Of a stretch of DNA of 19,704 nt, positions 7,457-14,497 are shown piece after piece. The translations under genes were made by a program, and so were the position numbers. The stretch is from assembly GCA_049694275.1 (NCBI GenBank), contig JBAVQS010000315.1:1-19704 (forward strand). The letters are read 5' to 3'. Below the pieces are notes generated by a model that was given only the letters and a program-made list of their open reading frames with translations, was not told the origin of the DNA and did no database searches. The DNA comes from JBAVQS01 sp049694275. Its GTDB lineage: Bacteria; Chloroflexota; Anaerolineae; UBA4142; SHND01. Within the stretch, counting starts at the first letter, position 1. Each line of letters begins with the position of its first letter.

Positions 7457-8287
7457 TTATGTTCCCCAGTCCCGCGAATACAGGAAATCGGCGCCGATGG
7501 TGCGGGCGCTCAGCTTGGCGATGGGCGGGGTGACGCGCTTGAACTGGTTGCGCTGGATGCGGCGCCCGATCTCGCGAACGATCTGCGCGTCAAACCCGAG
7601 CGCGGCAATATCCTCCGGCCGGCGGCGCTCGTCGACGAGGAGATAGAGAATCTGGTCGGCCATGGCATAGGTAAAGCCCAGCTCCCCTTCGTCCGTCTGC
7701 CCCAGCCAGAGGTCGGCGCTCGGCGCCTTTTTGATGATCGCTTCGGGGACGCCCAGCGTTTCGGATAACTGCCACACCTGCGTCTTGTAGAGGTCGCCGA
7801 GGGGATGGATCGCCGCCGCATTATCGCCGTACTGGGTGGTATAGCCGAGCAGGTTCTCGGTTTTGTTGGAGGTGCCGACGACGAGCGCGCCGAACGCTTC
7901 GGACTGGTCATACAGGATAATCATGCGCTCGCGCGCCATGATATTGCCCCGCCGCCGGGGATTGTCGCCAACGTAGGCATCAAGATACGGGTCCACCATC
8001 GGCGTGATTTCGATCACTTGAGACGGAATGCCCAGGTGCTGGACCAGCGTTTCGGCGTCGCCCCGGCTGTTGGGGTTCGAGGTTTTGTACGGCATGAGGA
8101 TGCCGAGCACGTTCTCGGCCCCGAGCGCCCTGGTCGCGAGGACGGCGACGAGCGCGGAATCGACGCCGCCCGACAAGCCGACGACGGCGCGGCGCATCCC
8201 GGTCCGCGTCACCTCCTCGCGAATGAAATCGGTGAGGAGGTGCGTGGTGAGATCGGTGTTGATGCCGAGTTGAGAGAGAATATCCAT
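7457..8287 (-). CDS. nadE: NAD(+) synthetase, stand-alone synthetase domain
   Basis: The 276-aa enzyme amidates deamido-NAD to NAD using ATP, the last step of NAD synthesis. The PP-loop SGGVDS (39-44) binds ATP pyrophosphate. GTSNKTE (138-144) and PSADLWLGQTDEGELG (189-204) are strongly conserved NadE blocks. The length fits the ammonia-dependent form without a fused glutaminase. A nitrilase-type glutaminase of the right kind is encoded just upstream, however, so ammonia may be supplied in trans. The ATG at 8287 has no clear Shine-Dalgarno sequence. Its 195-base leader is made almost wholly of repeat-derived sequence, which may set its expression apart from the upstream genes. Confidence 0.95.
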   Translation of the reverse strand: MDILSQLGINTDLTTHLLTDFIREEVTRTGMRRAVVGLSGGVDSALVAVLATRALGAENVLGILMPYKTSNPNSRGDAETLVQHLGIPSQVIEITPMVDPYLDAYVGDNPRRRGNIMARERMIILYDQSEAFGALVVGTSNKTENLLGYTTQYGDNAAAIHPLGDLYKTQVWQLSETLGVPEAIIKKAPSADLWLGQTDEGELGFTYAMADQILYLLVDERRRPEDIAALGFDAQIVREIGRRIQRNQFKRVTPPIAKLSARTIGADFLYSRDWGT

Positions 8288-8295
8288 CAGTGAAT

Positions 8296-8488
8296 CATTC
8301 TGAATTGGTCGTTCGCATGAGACGGAGATTCTTCACTCCGTTCAGAATGGCGTTCGCGTGAGACAGAGATTCTTCACTCCGTTCAGAATGACAATTGCCC
8401 GTTCAGAATGACAGTTTTCCGTTCGGAATGACATTTGCCTGGTCGGAATGACGGTTTCCTGGTCGGAATGACAGGTGCCTGTTCAGAA
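8296..8488 (+). repeat. Decayed family-B element expanded into 41-bp and 20-bp tandem arrays
   Basis: CATTCTGAA at 8296 pairs with TTCAGAATG at 8341, as in a family-B element. Two 41-base units (gttcgcrtgagacrgagatt...) start at 8311 and 8352. Five exact-length 20-base units then follow from 8381, 8401, 8421, 8441 and 8461, each of form GKTCRGAATGACR plus seven variable bases. A partial sixth unit (GTTCAGAA) at 8481 runs into the 86-aa gene and supplies its TGA stop codon. The array fills the gap between that gene and nadE. Confidence 0.85.
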
Positions 8489-8743
8489 CAGGGTTTCGAG
8501 AAAGGTCTGGGTCAGGCGGGCGTTGATCTCGATGACGTCGAGCTCGTCGGCGGTCATTTCCAGCTTGTAGTTGGTGGTGGTCCAGCCCGGCGTTTCCCAC
8601 TGCAGTCGCGCGGATTCGATTGCCAGTTGCAGTTGGAACAGGGCATCCTGTTTGGTCTTGCCCCGGCCCGTGTACTGGGACCCGTCCAGGGAATCCGCGC
8701 GCCACCAACCATATTCGTCCACATACAGCATTACCTGACTCAT
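8483..8743 (-). CDS. Hypothetical protein, 86 aa, between glutaminase and NAD synthetase genes
   Basis: Not recognised with confidence. The ATG overlaps the nitrilase stop codon in an ATGA arrangement and has GGAGG seven bases upstream, so it is very probably translated and coupled to the nitrilase. The N-terminal half (VMLYVDEYGWWRADS, then GRGKTKQDALFQLQLAIES) has a strand-strand-helix look, faintly like HicB-type small domains. The C-terminal half is acidic (MTADELDVIEIN). There is no signal peptide or membrane segment. Its place between the two halves of a split NAD synthetase suggests a possible linker, regulator or partner, which is inference only. The stop codon lies inside the terminal motif of the adjacent 20-base repeat array. 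Confidence 0.7.
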   Translation of the reverse strand: MSQVMLYVDEYGWWRADSLDGSQYTGRGKTKQDALFQLQLAIESARLQWETPGWTTTNYKLEMTADELDVIEINARLTQTFLETLF

Positions 8744-9606
8744 TCCTTATCCTCCAGATAAATTCGGTCGAGCTCACGCATCACCAGGTCGAGCCGCTCG
8801 TCGCGTAACGTTGGCAGGCGGAGCCGCGCCCGGCGGAGCGCGTCCACGTCGATCTCGGCGACGACCAGCGCCTCTTGCAAAAGGGGCGCGGTGCAGAGCG
8901 GCCGGCCATCGGGCGCCATTACGACGCTGCCCCCCCAGAACGAAATGCCATCCTCGATTCCCACCCGATTGGTGTACAGGACATAGCTGGTCAGTAGTTC
9001 GGCATAGCTATGCAGAAAGGAGTTGACGGTGCGCTCGCTCGCCAGCGTCCCCGGCTCGTCCGCGGCCAGGCCATAGCCGGGGCTGGCCGCAATGTCAACG
9101 ATGAAATCGGCGCCGTCCTGCCACAAGAGATAGGCGGCCGAGAGGTGCCAGGCATCTTCGCAGATGGTCAACCCCATGCGCCCCCAGCGGGTATCAAAGG
9201 CGCGAAAGCGATCGCCGGCGGCAAAGTAGCGCGCATCGTCAAACATCCGGTAGGTCGGCAAATAGACCTTGCGATGAACATGAAGCGCCTGCCCGTTGGC
9301 GAGATAGGCCGCCGCGATGTAATAGCGATAGCGCGCGTCCTGCTCGACAAACCCGACGACCAGATCGAGGTCGCGGCTCGCCTGGAGCAGCGGACCCAAG
9401 AGCGGATCGCCGGGGACCGGATGCGCGGCGAGCGTCGGGACCAGGTCTTTGACGTAATAGCCGGTCAGGGAGAGCTCTGGAAAAACGAGCAGGTCGACTT
9501 GCTGCTGCCGGGCCTGCTCGATATAGGCAAGATGCTTGTCGAGGTTTGCCTTGACATCCCCCAACCGGGGCGCAATCTGCGCCAAACCTGCGCGAAACAT
9601 GGTCAT
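8740..9606 (-). CDS. Carbon-nitrogen hydrolase (nitrilase superfamily), probable glutaminase partner of NadE
   Basis: The 288-aa protein shows the full nitrilase triad: E44 in FPELSLTGY, K113 in HRKVYLPTYRMF, and C149 in LTICEDAW. The blocks FPELSLTGYYVKDL, VYLPTYRMFDDARYF and ICEDAWH are those of the N-terminal glutaminase domain of glutamine-dependent NAD synthetases. It would release ammonia from glutamine for NadE. The synthetase is encoded separately, two genes downstream. The ATG at 9606 is used here, and 9600 is an in-frame alternative; neither has a clear Shine-Dalgarno sequence. A family-A palindromic element ends 11 bases upstream. Other amidase roles are possible, but the neighbourhood favours NAD synthesis. 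Confidence 0.88.
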   Translation of the reverse strand: MTMFRAGLAQIAPRLGDVKANLDKHLAYIEQARQQQVDLLVFPELSLTGYYVKDLVPTLAAHPVPGDPLLGPLLQASRDLDLVVGFVEQDARYRYYIAAAYLANGQALHVHRKVYLPTYRMFDDARYFAAGDRFRAFDTRWGRMGLTICEDAWHLSAAYLLWQDGADFIVDIAASPGYGLAADEPGTLASERTVNSFLHSYAELLTSYVLYTNRVGIEDGISFWGGSVVMAPDGRPLCTAPLLQEALVVAEIDVDALRRARLRLPTLRDERLDLVMRELDRIYLEDKE

Positions 9607-9617
9607 GAATTTGGATA

Positions 9618-9697
9618 TGTCATTGCGAGGAGCGCCTTTCGCGACGTGGCAATCTGGTCTGCGTTGGCGGGATTGCTTCGCTCCGCTCGCAATGACA
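9618..9697 (-). repeat. Palindromic family-A element, inverted copy
   Basis: The ends are TGTCATTGCGAGG and CTCGCAATGACA. Inside, AGCGCCTTTCGCGACG, GGCAATCTGGTCTGCG and GGGATTGCTTCG are the reverse complement of the pieces in the copies at 1949 and 2058, so this copy lies in the opposite orientation. It fills most of the 99-base gap between the carboxypeptidase stop and the nitrilase start. RNA from either strand could fold into a long hairpin there. Confidence 0.85.
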
Positions 9698-9705
9698 ATT
9701 GGGCT

Positions 9706-11211
9706 TTAGAGCGGGTAGAGCTCGCCGAACTTGGTCCTCAGATAGTGGAGGTAGGGTGCGATGCTGATGGGACCGCCGGTGGCGCGCTGCATGAGCTCGG
9801 GCGGCGTAAATTTGGCGCCGTGCTTGTATACGTTATCTTGCAGCCAGCCGAGCAGCGTGCTGAACTGGCCATGCGCAATCTGATCGGGAATCTCGGGATG
9901 GGCATGTTGGGCCGCATCAAAGAACTGGGCGCCCATGATGTTGCCGAGCGTGTACCCCTGAAAGACGCCGCCGATCTGGCCGCCGAACCAATGGATATCC
10001 TGCATCGGGCCGCTGGAATAATCCGGCGGGGTGAGGCCCATATCCTGCTTGAATCGCTCATTCCATGCTTCGGGCAGGTCGTGAACCGCAAGCTTGCCTT
10101 CGAGCATGTCGAGCTCGAGGTCGAAGCGGAGCATGATGTGCAGGTTATAGGTCACTTCGTCCGCTTCGGTGCGGATGAGCGACTGTTCGACCTTGTTGAC
10201 GGCGCGATAGAATGTTTCGAGCGGAACCTGGCCCAACTGGGAGGGGAAGGTCTCTTGCAGGCGCGGGTAGAAATAGGTCCAAAAGCCCCGGCTGCGTCCG
10301 ACCTGGTTTTCCCACAACCGCGATTGCGACTCGTGCGCGCCGGAAGAGGCGCCGTCGGCCAACAGGGTGCGGGCAAGTCCATGATCGATTCCCTGGCCGT
10401 ACATGGCATGGCCTGATTCGTGAATCGAGCTGAACAGCGTCTGTCCCAAATAGTTCTCGTCGACGCGCGTCGTGATGCGCACGTCGTCAATCGAGAACTG
10501 GGTCATAAAGGGATGCGCCGTCAGGTCCTGGCGGCCGCGCTTGAAATCATAGCCGAGCTGGGCGACGATCTTTTGGCTGAGATCGAGCTGGGTGGGCCCC
10601 GAAAAGTGCTGGCGCAGGCAGGAATCATCGGCCGGGGGAAAAGCGGTGATGGCCCGGACGATGGGGACAAGCGCCGCGCGCAACTCGGCAAAAGTGCGCT
10701 TGAGCTCGGCCGCGGTCATGCCCGGATCGACGATATCGATCAGCGGGTCGGCGACATGCTGCTTGTCTGGAAAATAACTTGAATATTCGCGGCTCAGTTC
10801 GAGAATCCGTTCCAACCAACTCTCGGTCCGGGCCCAGTCCGATTCCGGCCGCGCTTCGACCCAGGTCTGATAGCTCATGGCGCCGGTCTCTGCCATTCGC
10901 CGGACAAAATCGGCGGGGAGGCGGCGGTGGCGCTCGTACTCGCGGCGCGTCACTCGAATCAGGCTCGCTTCATTCGAGTCGTAGGAGAGACTGGCCTCAT
11001 ACGGACGCAGGTCTTGCAGCAATCGCCCGATTTCGTCGCTCGTCAGCTTTTCGTGGCTGAGTCGCTGCAGCGTGGCGAGCTGTTCGGCGCGTGATTGGAC
11101 ACCGCCGGGCGGCATGTAGGTCTGCATGTCCCAGCCCAGAACGGCGGCGGCGGCGCTGAGGTCATAAACCTCGGCCAGACGATCTTTCAATTCCTGAAAT
11201 TGATGCTCCAT
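9706..11211 (-). CDS. M32 metallocarboxypeptidase (carboxypeptidase Taq type)
   Basis: The 501-aa zinc carboxypeptidase removes C-terminal residues from peptides in the cytoplasm. The zinc motif HESGH is at 264-268, in the family context SSIHESGHAMYGQG. The third ligand E294 sits in AHESQSRLWEN. Other M32 blocks are the N-terminal LGWDMQTYMPPGG (25-37), HPFMTQF (233-239) and DVRITTR (243-249). The ATG at 11211 is chosen because GGAAAGGA lies eight bases upstream and the family N-terminus begins near here. A longer frame to 11295 would add 28 residues of unrelated sequence running into the intergenic region. No signal peptide is seen. It may head a transcript that continues to the nitrilase. 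Confidence 0.95.
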   Translation of the reverse strand: MEHQFQELKDRLAEVYDLSAAAAVLGWDMQTYMPPGGVQSRAEQLATLQRLSHEKLTSDEIGRLLQDLRPYEASLSYDSNEASLIRVTRREYERHRRLPADFVRRMAETGAMSYQTWVEARPESDWARTESWLERILELSREYSSYFPDKQHVADPLIDIVDPGMTAAELKRTFAELRAALVPIVRAITAFPPADDSCLRQHFSGPTQLDLSQKIVAQLGYDFKRGRQDLTAHPFMTQFSIDDVRITTRVDENYLGQTLFSSIHESGHAMYGQGIDHGLARTLLADGASSGAHESQSRLWENQVGRSRGFWTYFYPRLQETFPSQLGQVPLETFYRAVNKVEQSLIRTEADEVTYNLHIMLRFDLELDMLEGKLAVHDLPEAWNERFKQDMGLTPPDYSSGPMQDIHWFGGQIGGVFQGYTLGNIMGAQFFDAAQHAHPEIPDQIAHGQFSTLLGWLQDNVYKHGAKFTPPELMQRATGGPISIAPYLHYLRTKFGELYPL

Positions 11212-11311
11212 TGCATGATTCCTTTCCCGATTCAATGTCCCCCATTTTATCATGATTGTGGCAAGGGGGGAAATCGAATCGGGCAAATGCCACATTCAGT
11301 ACTTCACGAAA

Positions 11312-11386
11312 TGTCATTTCGAGGCGTCTTTTGCCGAGAAATCTCGCTAGCGCAAACCGAGATTCTTCACTGCGTTCAGAATGACA
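11312..11386 (+). repeat. Complete palindromic family-B element in a divergent promoter region
   Basis: The element starts TGTCATTTCGAGG and ends CAGAATGACA. The inner arms GAGAAATCTCG and CGAGATTCTTC flank the core CTAGCGCAAAC. Its plan matches family A, with the same TGTCATT and AATGACA ends and a related core (CCAGCGCAAAC at 2088-2098), but the arms are diverged. It lies between the divergent carboxypeptidase and kdpD genes. Confidence 0.8.
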
Positions 11387-11414
11387 AGCGATTTCGTGAT
11401 CTACTGACATTCGT

Positions 11415-11443
11415 TTGCACGGATAGGTGAACGGGGTTATCAT
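11415..11443 (+). promoter_or_regulatory. Predicted sigma70-type promoter of kdpD
   Basis: TTGCAC (11415-11420) and TATCAT (11438-11443) are separated by exactly 17 bases, a good match to the primary sigma factor consensus. Transcription would begin near 11450. The leader would be about 12 bases to the GTG at 11462, or 27 bases to the in-frame ATG at 11477. Confidence 0.55.
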
Positions 11444-11461
11444 GGGCTTGCGCTAGGACTG

Positions 11462-13438
11462 GTGACGGATATCCCTATGCCTATTCTGCCTCCGCTCGAT
11501 GGCGACCGCGTCCCGCCTACGCCGCTCTCCGATCATCCAGAACGGGTATTGGTCTGCTTGAGCGGCGCTGCGCTCAGTGGGCGGGTGCTGCGCGCGGGGC
11601 GGCAGTTGGCGACCAGCCTGGGCTGTGAATGGGCGGTCGTCAACGTCGAGACCCCGCAAGAGTACCGGCGGCCCATGGTCGACCGTAACCGCCTGGCGGA
11701 CCTGCTGCGCCAGGCGGCAGGATGGGGGGCTGAAACGGCCATTCTGCCCGGTCAGGATATCGTCCGTGAGCTCTTGCGGTATGCGCGCCTGCACAACGTG
11801 ACCAAGATTGTCGTGGGCAAACCGCCGCGCGAGCGCTGGCGCGAAATGGTGCGCCCCTCAGTGGCCGATGCGCTGGTCCGGCAGAGCGGCCAGATCAATG
11901 TCTTTATCATTACGACGGAGCCGGGACGCGCCGGATGGCCTGGCCTGCACCTGGATGCGCGCAGTCGCAGTCTGATGGGATATGTCGCGAGCCTTACGGC
12001 GCTGCTGGGCGCAACACTCGCCGGTTTCGCGCTCCGGCCGCTGCTCGACCCGGTCAACATCGCGCTGATCTATCTGGTTGCCATTGTATTTAGCGCAACC
12101 CGATGGGGGCTCTTTCCTTCGATTCTCTCCTCGATCGTTTCGGTGATCGTTCTCGACGCTCTGTTCATTCCCCCTTATGGCTTGATCTCGATTGCCGGCG
12201 CACAGGACCTGCTCACCCTGGCCGTCTTTTTGCTGGTTGCCGTCGTGGTGAGCGAGCTCGGCGCGCGCGTCCGGGCAGAGGTTGAAATGACCCGCCGGCG
12301 CGAGCAAGAGGTCGGCGCGCTCTATGCACTCAGCCGCGAAATCGCCTTTGTGCAAGACTGGTCCAAAATTCTCGACGTCGCCCTCAAACAGATCGGCGAA
12401 GTCTTTGCCGCCGACGCCATCGCCCTGCTCCCGGACAAACACAAGGTCCTGCAGTCGCATCGTACGACGCCACTCAATGCGACCGAACTGCGCGCGGCGC
12501 AGTGGGCCTTTGACCACCGCGAGACGACGGGACGCGGGTCACCCATACTCCCCCAAGTCGCATTCCGGTTCATTCCACTCCAGACGGCCCAGGGGACCTT
12601 TGGCGTGCTGGGATTGCGCCTGAGGGGCAAAGGCTTGTTCCCACCAGACCGCCGCCGATTGCTTGAGACGATTGCCGGGCAGATTGCAATTGCCCTGGAG
12701 CATGCCGAACTGAGCGCACAGGCAGAACAGACGCGCATGCTGGCCGAAAGCGACCGATTCCGCAACGCGCTCCTCTCTTCGATCTCGCATGACCTGCGGA
12801 CTCCCCTTGCGGCGATTATGGGGTCTGCCAGCAGCCTGCTGGACGGCGAGGCGCAGTTGGGACCTCCCGCACAAAAGGACCTGCTACTCACTATTCAGGA
12901 AGAGGCGGGACGGCTCAACCGGCTGGTGGCGAATCTGCTGAATATGACCCGGCTCGAGTCCGGCAGCCTCAAGCCGCAGCGCGACTGGCACAGTGTGGAA
13001 GAGGTTATTGGCGCCGCGCTCGCCTATGCCAATCTGGATGGCCGCGAGGTCGAACTCCAGATTGCGCCCGACCTGCCATTGGCGACGTTTGACTTTGTCC
13101 TGATTCAGCAGGTGCTCTTGAACCTGTTGGATAATGCAGTTAAATTCTCACCGCCCGGTCCGCCGCTGGAGATCCGGGCAGGGCAGGCCGGGACTCTACT
13201 CTCAATCGGCGTCGCCGATCGCGGGGTGGGTATTCCAGAAGAGGAGCTCGTACATGTGTTTGACAAGTTCTATCGCGCGCCCAAAACCACCCATATCCCC
13301 GGCACCGGGCTGGGGCTATCGATCTGCAAAGGAATTGTCGAGGCGCATCACGGAACGATTCACGCCGAACGCCGTGACGGAGGTGGAACATGCGTGATTT
13401 TCACTCTACCCTTGGACGGAATGGAGGAGACAAGGTGA
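11462..13438 (+). CDS. kdpD: KdpD-like sensor histidine kinase lacking the N-terminal P-loop domain
   Basis: The 658-aa membrane kinase would sense a signal and phosphorylate the adjacent regulator. Residues 25-155 match the UspA-like domain of KdpD (VLVCLSGAALSGRVL, NVTKIVVGKPPRERW). A DUF4118-type block of four membrane segments spans about 172-268. A GAF-like domain spans 285-420. HisKA carries the phospho-acceptor H443 (SISHDLRTPL). The ATPase domain shows the N box LLDNAVKF (555-562), DRGVG (586-590) and GTGLGLS (614-620). KdpD usually also has an N-terminal domain of about 200 residues with a Walker motif; it is absent, because the protein starts directly at the Usp domain. The GTG at 11462 is taken as start, with ATG 11477 possible; neither has a strong Shine-Dalgarno sequence. 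No kdpFABC genes are in the window. Confidence 0.9.
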   Translation: MTDIPMPILPPLDGDRVPPTPLSDHPERVLVCLSGAALSGRVLRAGRQLATSLGCEWAVVNVETPQEYRRPMVDRNRLADLLRQAAGWGAETAILPGQDIVRELLRYARLHNVTKIVVGKPPRERWREMVRPSVADALVRQSGQINVFIITTEPGRAGWPGLHLDARSRSLMGYVASLTALLGATLAGFALRPLLDPVNIALIYLVAIVFSATRWGLFPSILSSIVSVIVLDALFIPPYGLISIAGAQDLLTLAVFLLVAVVVSELGARVRAEVEMTRRREQEVGALYALSREIAFVQDWSKILDVALKQIGEVFAADAIALLPDKHKVLQSHRTTPLNATELRAAQWAFDHRETTGRGSPILPQVAFRFIPLQTAQGTFGVLGLRLRGKGLFPPDRRRLLETIAGQIAIALEHAELSAQAEQTRMLAESDRFRNALLSSISHDLRTPLAAIMGSASSLLDGEAQLGPPAQKDLLLTIQEEAGRLNRLVANLLNMTRLESGSLKPQRDWHSVEEVIGAALAYANLDGREVELQIAPDLPLATFDFVLIQQVLLNLLDNAVKFSPPGPPLEIRAGQAGTLLSIGVADRGVGIPEEELVHVFDKFYRAPKTTHIPGTGLGLSICKGIVEAHHGTIHAERRDGGGTCVIFTLPLDGMEETR

Positions 13439-14130
13439 GCGCCGGCCCCCGCGTGCTCGTGATTGACGACGAATCGCAAATCCGCCGTTTTTTGCGCACC
13501 GGCCTCGGCGGGCACGGGTATGAGGTCATCGAGGCCAATGCGGGCAACTCCGGGTTGGACCAGGTTGCGGCGGCCAAGCCCGACCTGGTGATTCTTGACC
13601 TTGGGCTCCCGGATATGGACGGCGTCGAGGTGATTCAGCGCCTGCGCGAATGGTCCCAGGTGCCGATCATTATCCTCTCGGTACGCGAGCGCGAGCAGGA
13701 CAAGATCGCCGCGCTGGATGCCGGCGCCGACGATTATCTCGTCAAGCCGTTTGGCATTGGCGAACTGCTCGCCCGGATCCGAGTGGCCCTCCGGCACGGC
13801 GCCCCCACAGCCGAAGAGCCGGTGTTCCACACAGGCGCCCTGCAGGTAGACCTGGCACGCCGCCTCGTCACAATCGAAGGGCGTGAAGTCAAGCTCACAC
13901 CGACGGAATATTCCATATTGAAATTCATGGTCGCCCATGCGGGTAAGGTGGTCACCCACCAGCAGCTCTTGCGCGGCGTCTGGGGCCCCGAATATGAGCA
14001 AGAAGCGCATTATGTGCGGGTCTATGTGGGGCAACTTCGCCAAAAACTAGAGTCCAACCCCGCGCGGCCGCGCTATATCCTCACAGAGCCCGGCGTAGGA
14101 TACCGGCTCAAGGTGGACGAAATGAACTGA
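13435..14130 (+). CDS. kdpE: KdpE-like response regulator, OmpR/PhoB family
   Basis: A receiver domain is followed by a winged-helix DNA-binding domain, 231 aa in all. The acidic pair D11 and D12 (VIDDE), the phospho-acceptor D55 (VILDLGLPDMDG) and K104 (DYLVKPFG) are intact. The C-terminal domain has LTPTEYSILKFMVAHAGKVVTH and RVYVGQLRQKLE, and it ends with the usual YRLK. The start is GTG 13435: it overlaps the kinase stop codon in a GTGA arrangement and has GGAGG seven bases upstream. An upstream in-frame ATG at 13390 would add 15 residues lying within kdpD. The overlap implies translational coupling with the kinase. Regulation of potassium uptake is the family role; the local target may include tatA. 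Confidence 0.93.
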   Translation: MSAGPRVLVIDDESQIRRFLRTGLGGHGYEVIEANAGNSGLDQVAAAKPDLVILDLGLPDMDGVEVIQRLREWSQVPIIILSVREREQDKIAALDAGADDYLVKPFGIGELLARIRVALRHGAPTAEEPVFHTGALQVDLARRLVTIEGREVKLTPTEYSILKFMVAHAGKVVTHQQLLRGVWGPEYEQEAHYVRVYVGQLRQKLESNPARPRYILTEPGVGYRLKVDEMN

Positions 14131-14150
14131 AATCCGGATACGCCCCCTCC

Positions 14151-14217
14151 TCTTTACATGTTCTTTACGCATTTTTCCCTTTTCCTTACACCGGCTTGAA
14201 CCGGAACGGGGTAGAAT
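14151..14217 (+). promoter_or_regulatory. Phased TCTTTAC repeats and -10 element upstream of tatA
   Basis: TCTTTAC occurs at 14151 and 14162, an exact 11-base direct repeat, and TCCTTAC follows at 14183, 21 bases later. A -10-like TAGAAT lies at 14212-14217, with no recognisable -35 hexamer at the right distance. OmpR/PhoB-type regulators, the class of the adjacent KdpE, bind direct repeats spaced one helical turn apart. The arrangement suggests an activator-dependent promoter for tatA. It is a reading of the sequence only. Confidence 0.4.
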
Positions 14218-14235
14218 AGTTATTGCTCAAAAAAG

Positions 14236-14261
14236 AGGCAGCAGAGTGCGGCCTGCTGCCT
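14236..14261. promoter_or_regulatory. Hairpin abutting the tatA ribosome binding site
   Basis: AGGCAGCAG (14236-14244) pairs perfectly with CTGCTGCCT (14253-14261) around an eight-base loop. The right arm ends one or two bases before the tatA Shine-Dalgarno sequence. On the minus strand the same stem is followed by CTCTTTTTT, so it would read as an intrinsic terminator for antisense transcription. It could affect tatA translation, leader stability or antisense read-through. Confidence 0.5.
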
Positions 14262-14275
14262 GAGGAGGAGGAAAG

Positions 14276-14497
14276 ATGTTTGGTCTTCAACCGTGGCATC
14301 TGATTGTTATTCTGGCGGTGGCCTTGCTGGTCTTTGGGCCATCGCGGCTGCCTGAAATCGGCCAGGCGATTGGCAAATCCATTCGCGAGTTCCGCGACGC
14401 GGCAAGCTCGGCGCAAGAATCCCTCCGCGAGGGAATGGACGCCAAGCCGGTCAAGAAAATCGATCAAGACGAGAAAGATGACGCGCCCAAAGCGTGA
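14276..14497 (+). CDS. tatA: Sec-independent protein translocase subunit TatA
   Basis: The 73-aa protein has the classic TatA plan. A short N-terminus leads into one membrane helix (HLIVILAVALLVFG, about 8-21), then the FGPSRLPE hinge, an amphipathic helix (IGQAIGKSIREFRDAASSAQ) and a charged tail. It forms the channel-like part of the twin-arginine pathway, which exports folded proteins. AGGAGGAGG lies four to seven bases before the ATG. The gene overlaps the proposed tatC start by 20 bases. There is no separate tatB in the window, so a two-component TatAC system is likely, as in many Gram-positives and other bacteria. Confidence 0.95.
   Translation: MFGLQPWHLIVILAVALLVFGPSRLPEIGQAIGKSIREFRDAASSAQESLREGMDAKPVKKIDQDEKDDAPKA

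Noticed and set aside
9010..10416. Long plus-strand open frame of 468 codons opposite the nitrilase and carboxypeptidase genes
   Set aside because: Both genes beneath it have full family motifs and catalytic residues. The plus-strand frame has no recognisable domain and crosses a repeat element, so it is a shadow produced by GC-rich codon bias.
11212..11295. N-terminal extension of the M32 carboxypeptidase to 11295
   Set aside because: The extra 28 residues have no family resemblance, and a good Shine-Dalgarno sequence sits just before ATG 11211.
13390..13434. Earlier ATG start for the response regulator
   Set aside because: It would overlap kdpD by 49 bases and add residues before the receiver domain, while GTG 13435 has GGAGG at seven bases and the typical stop-start overlap.
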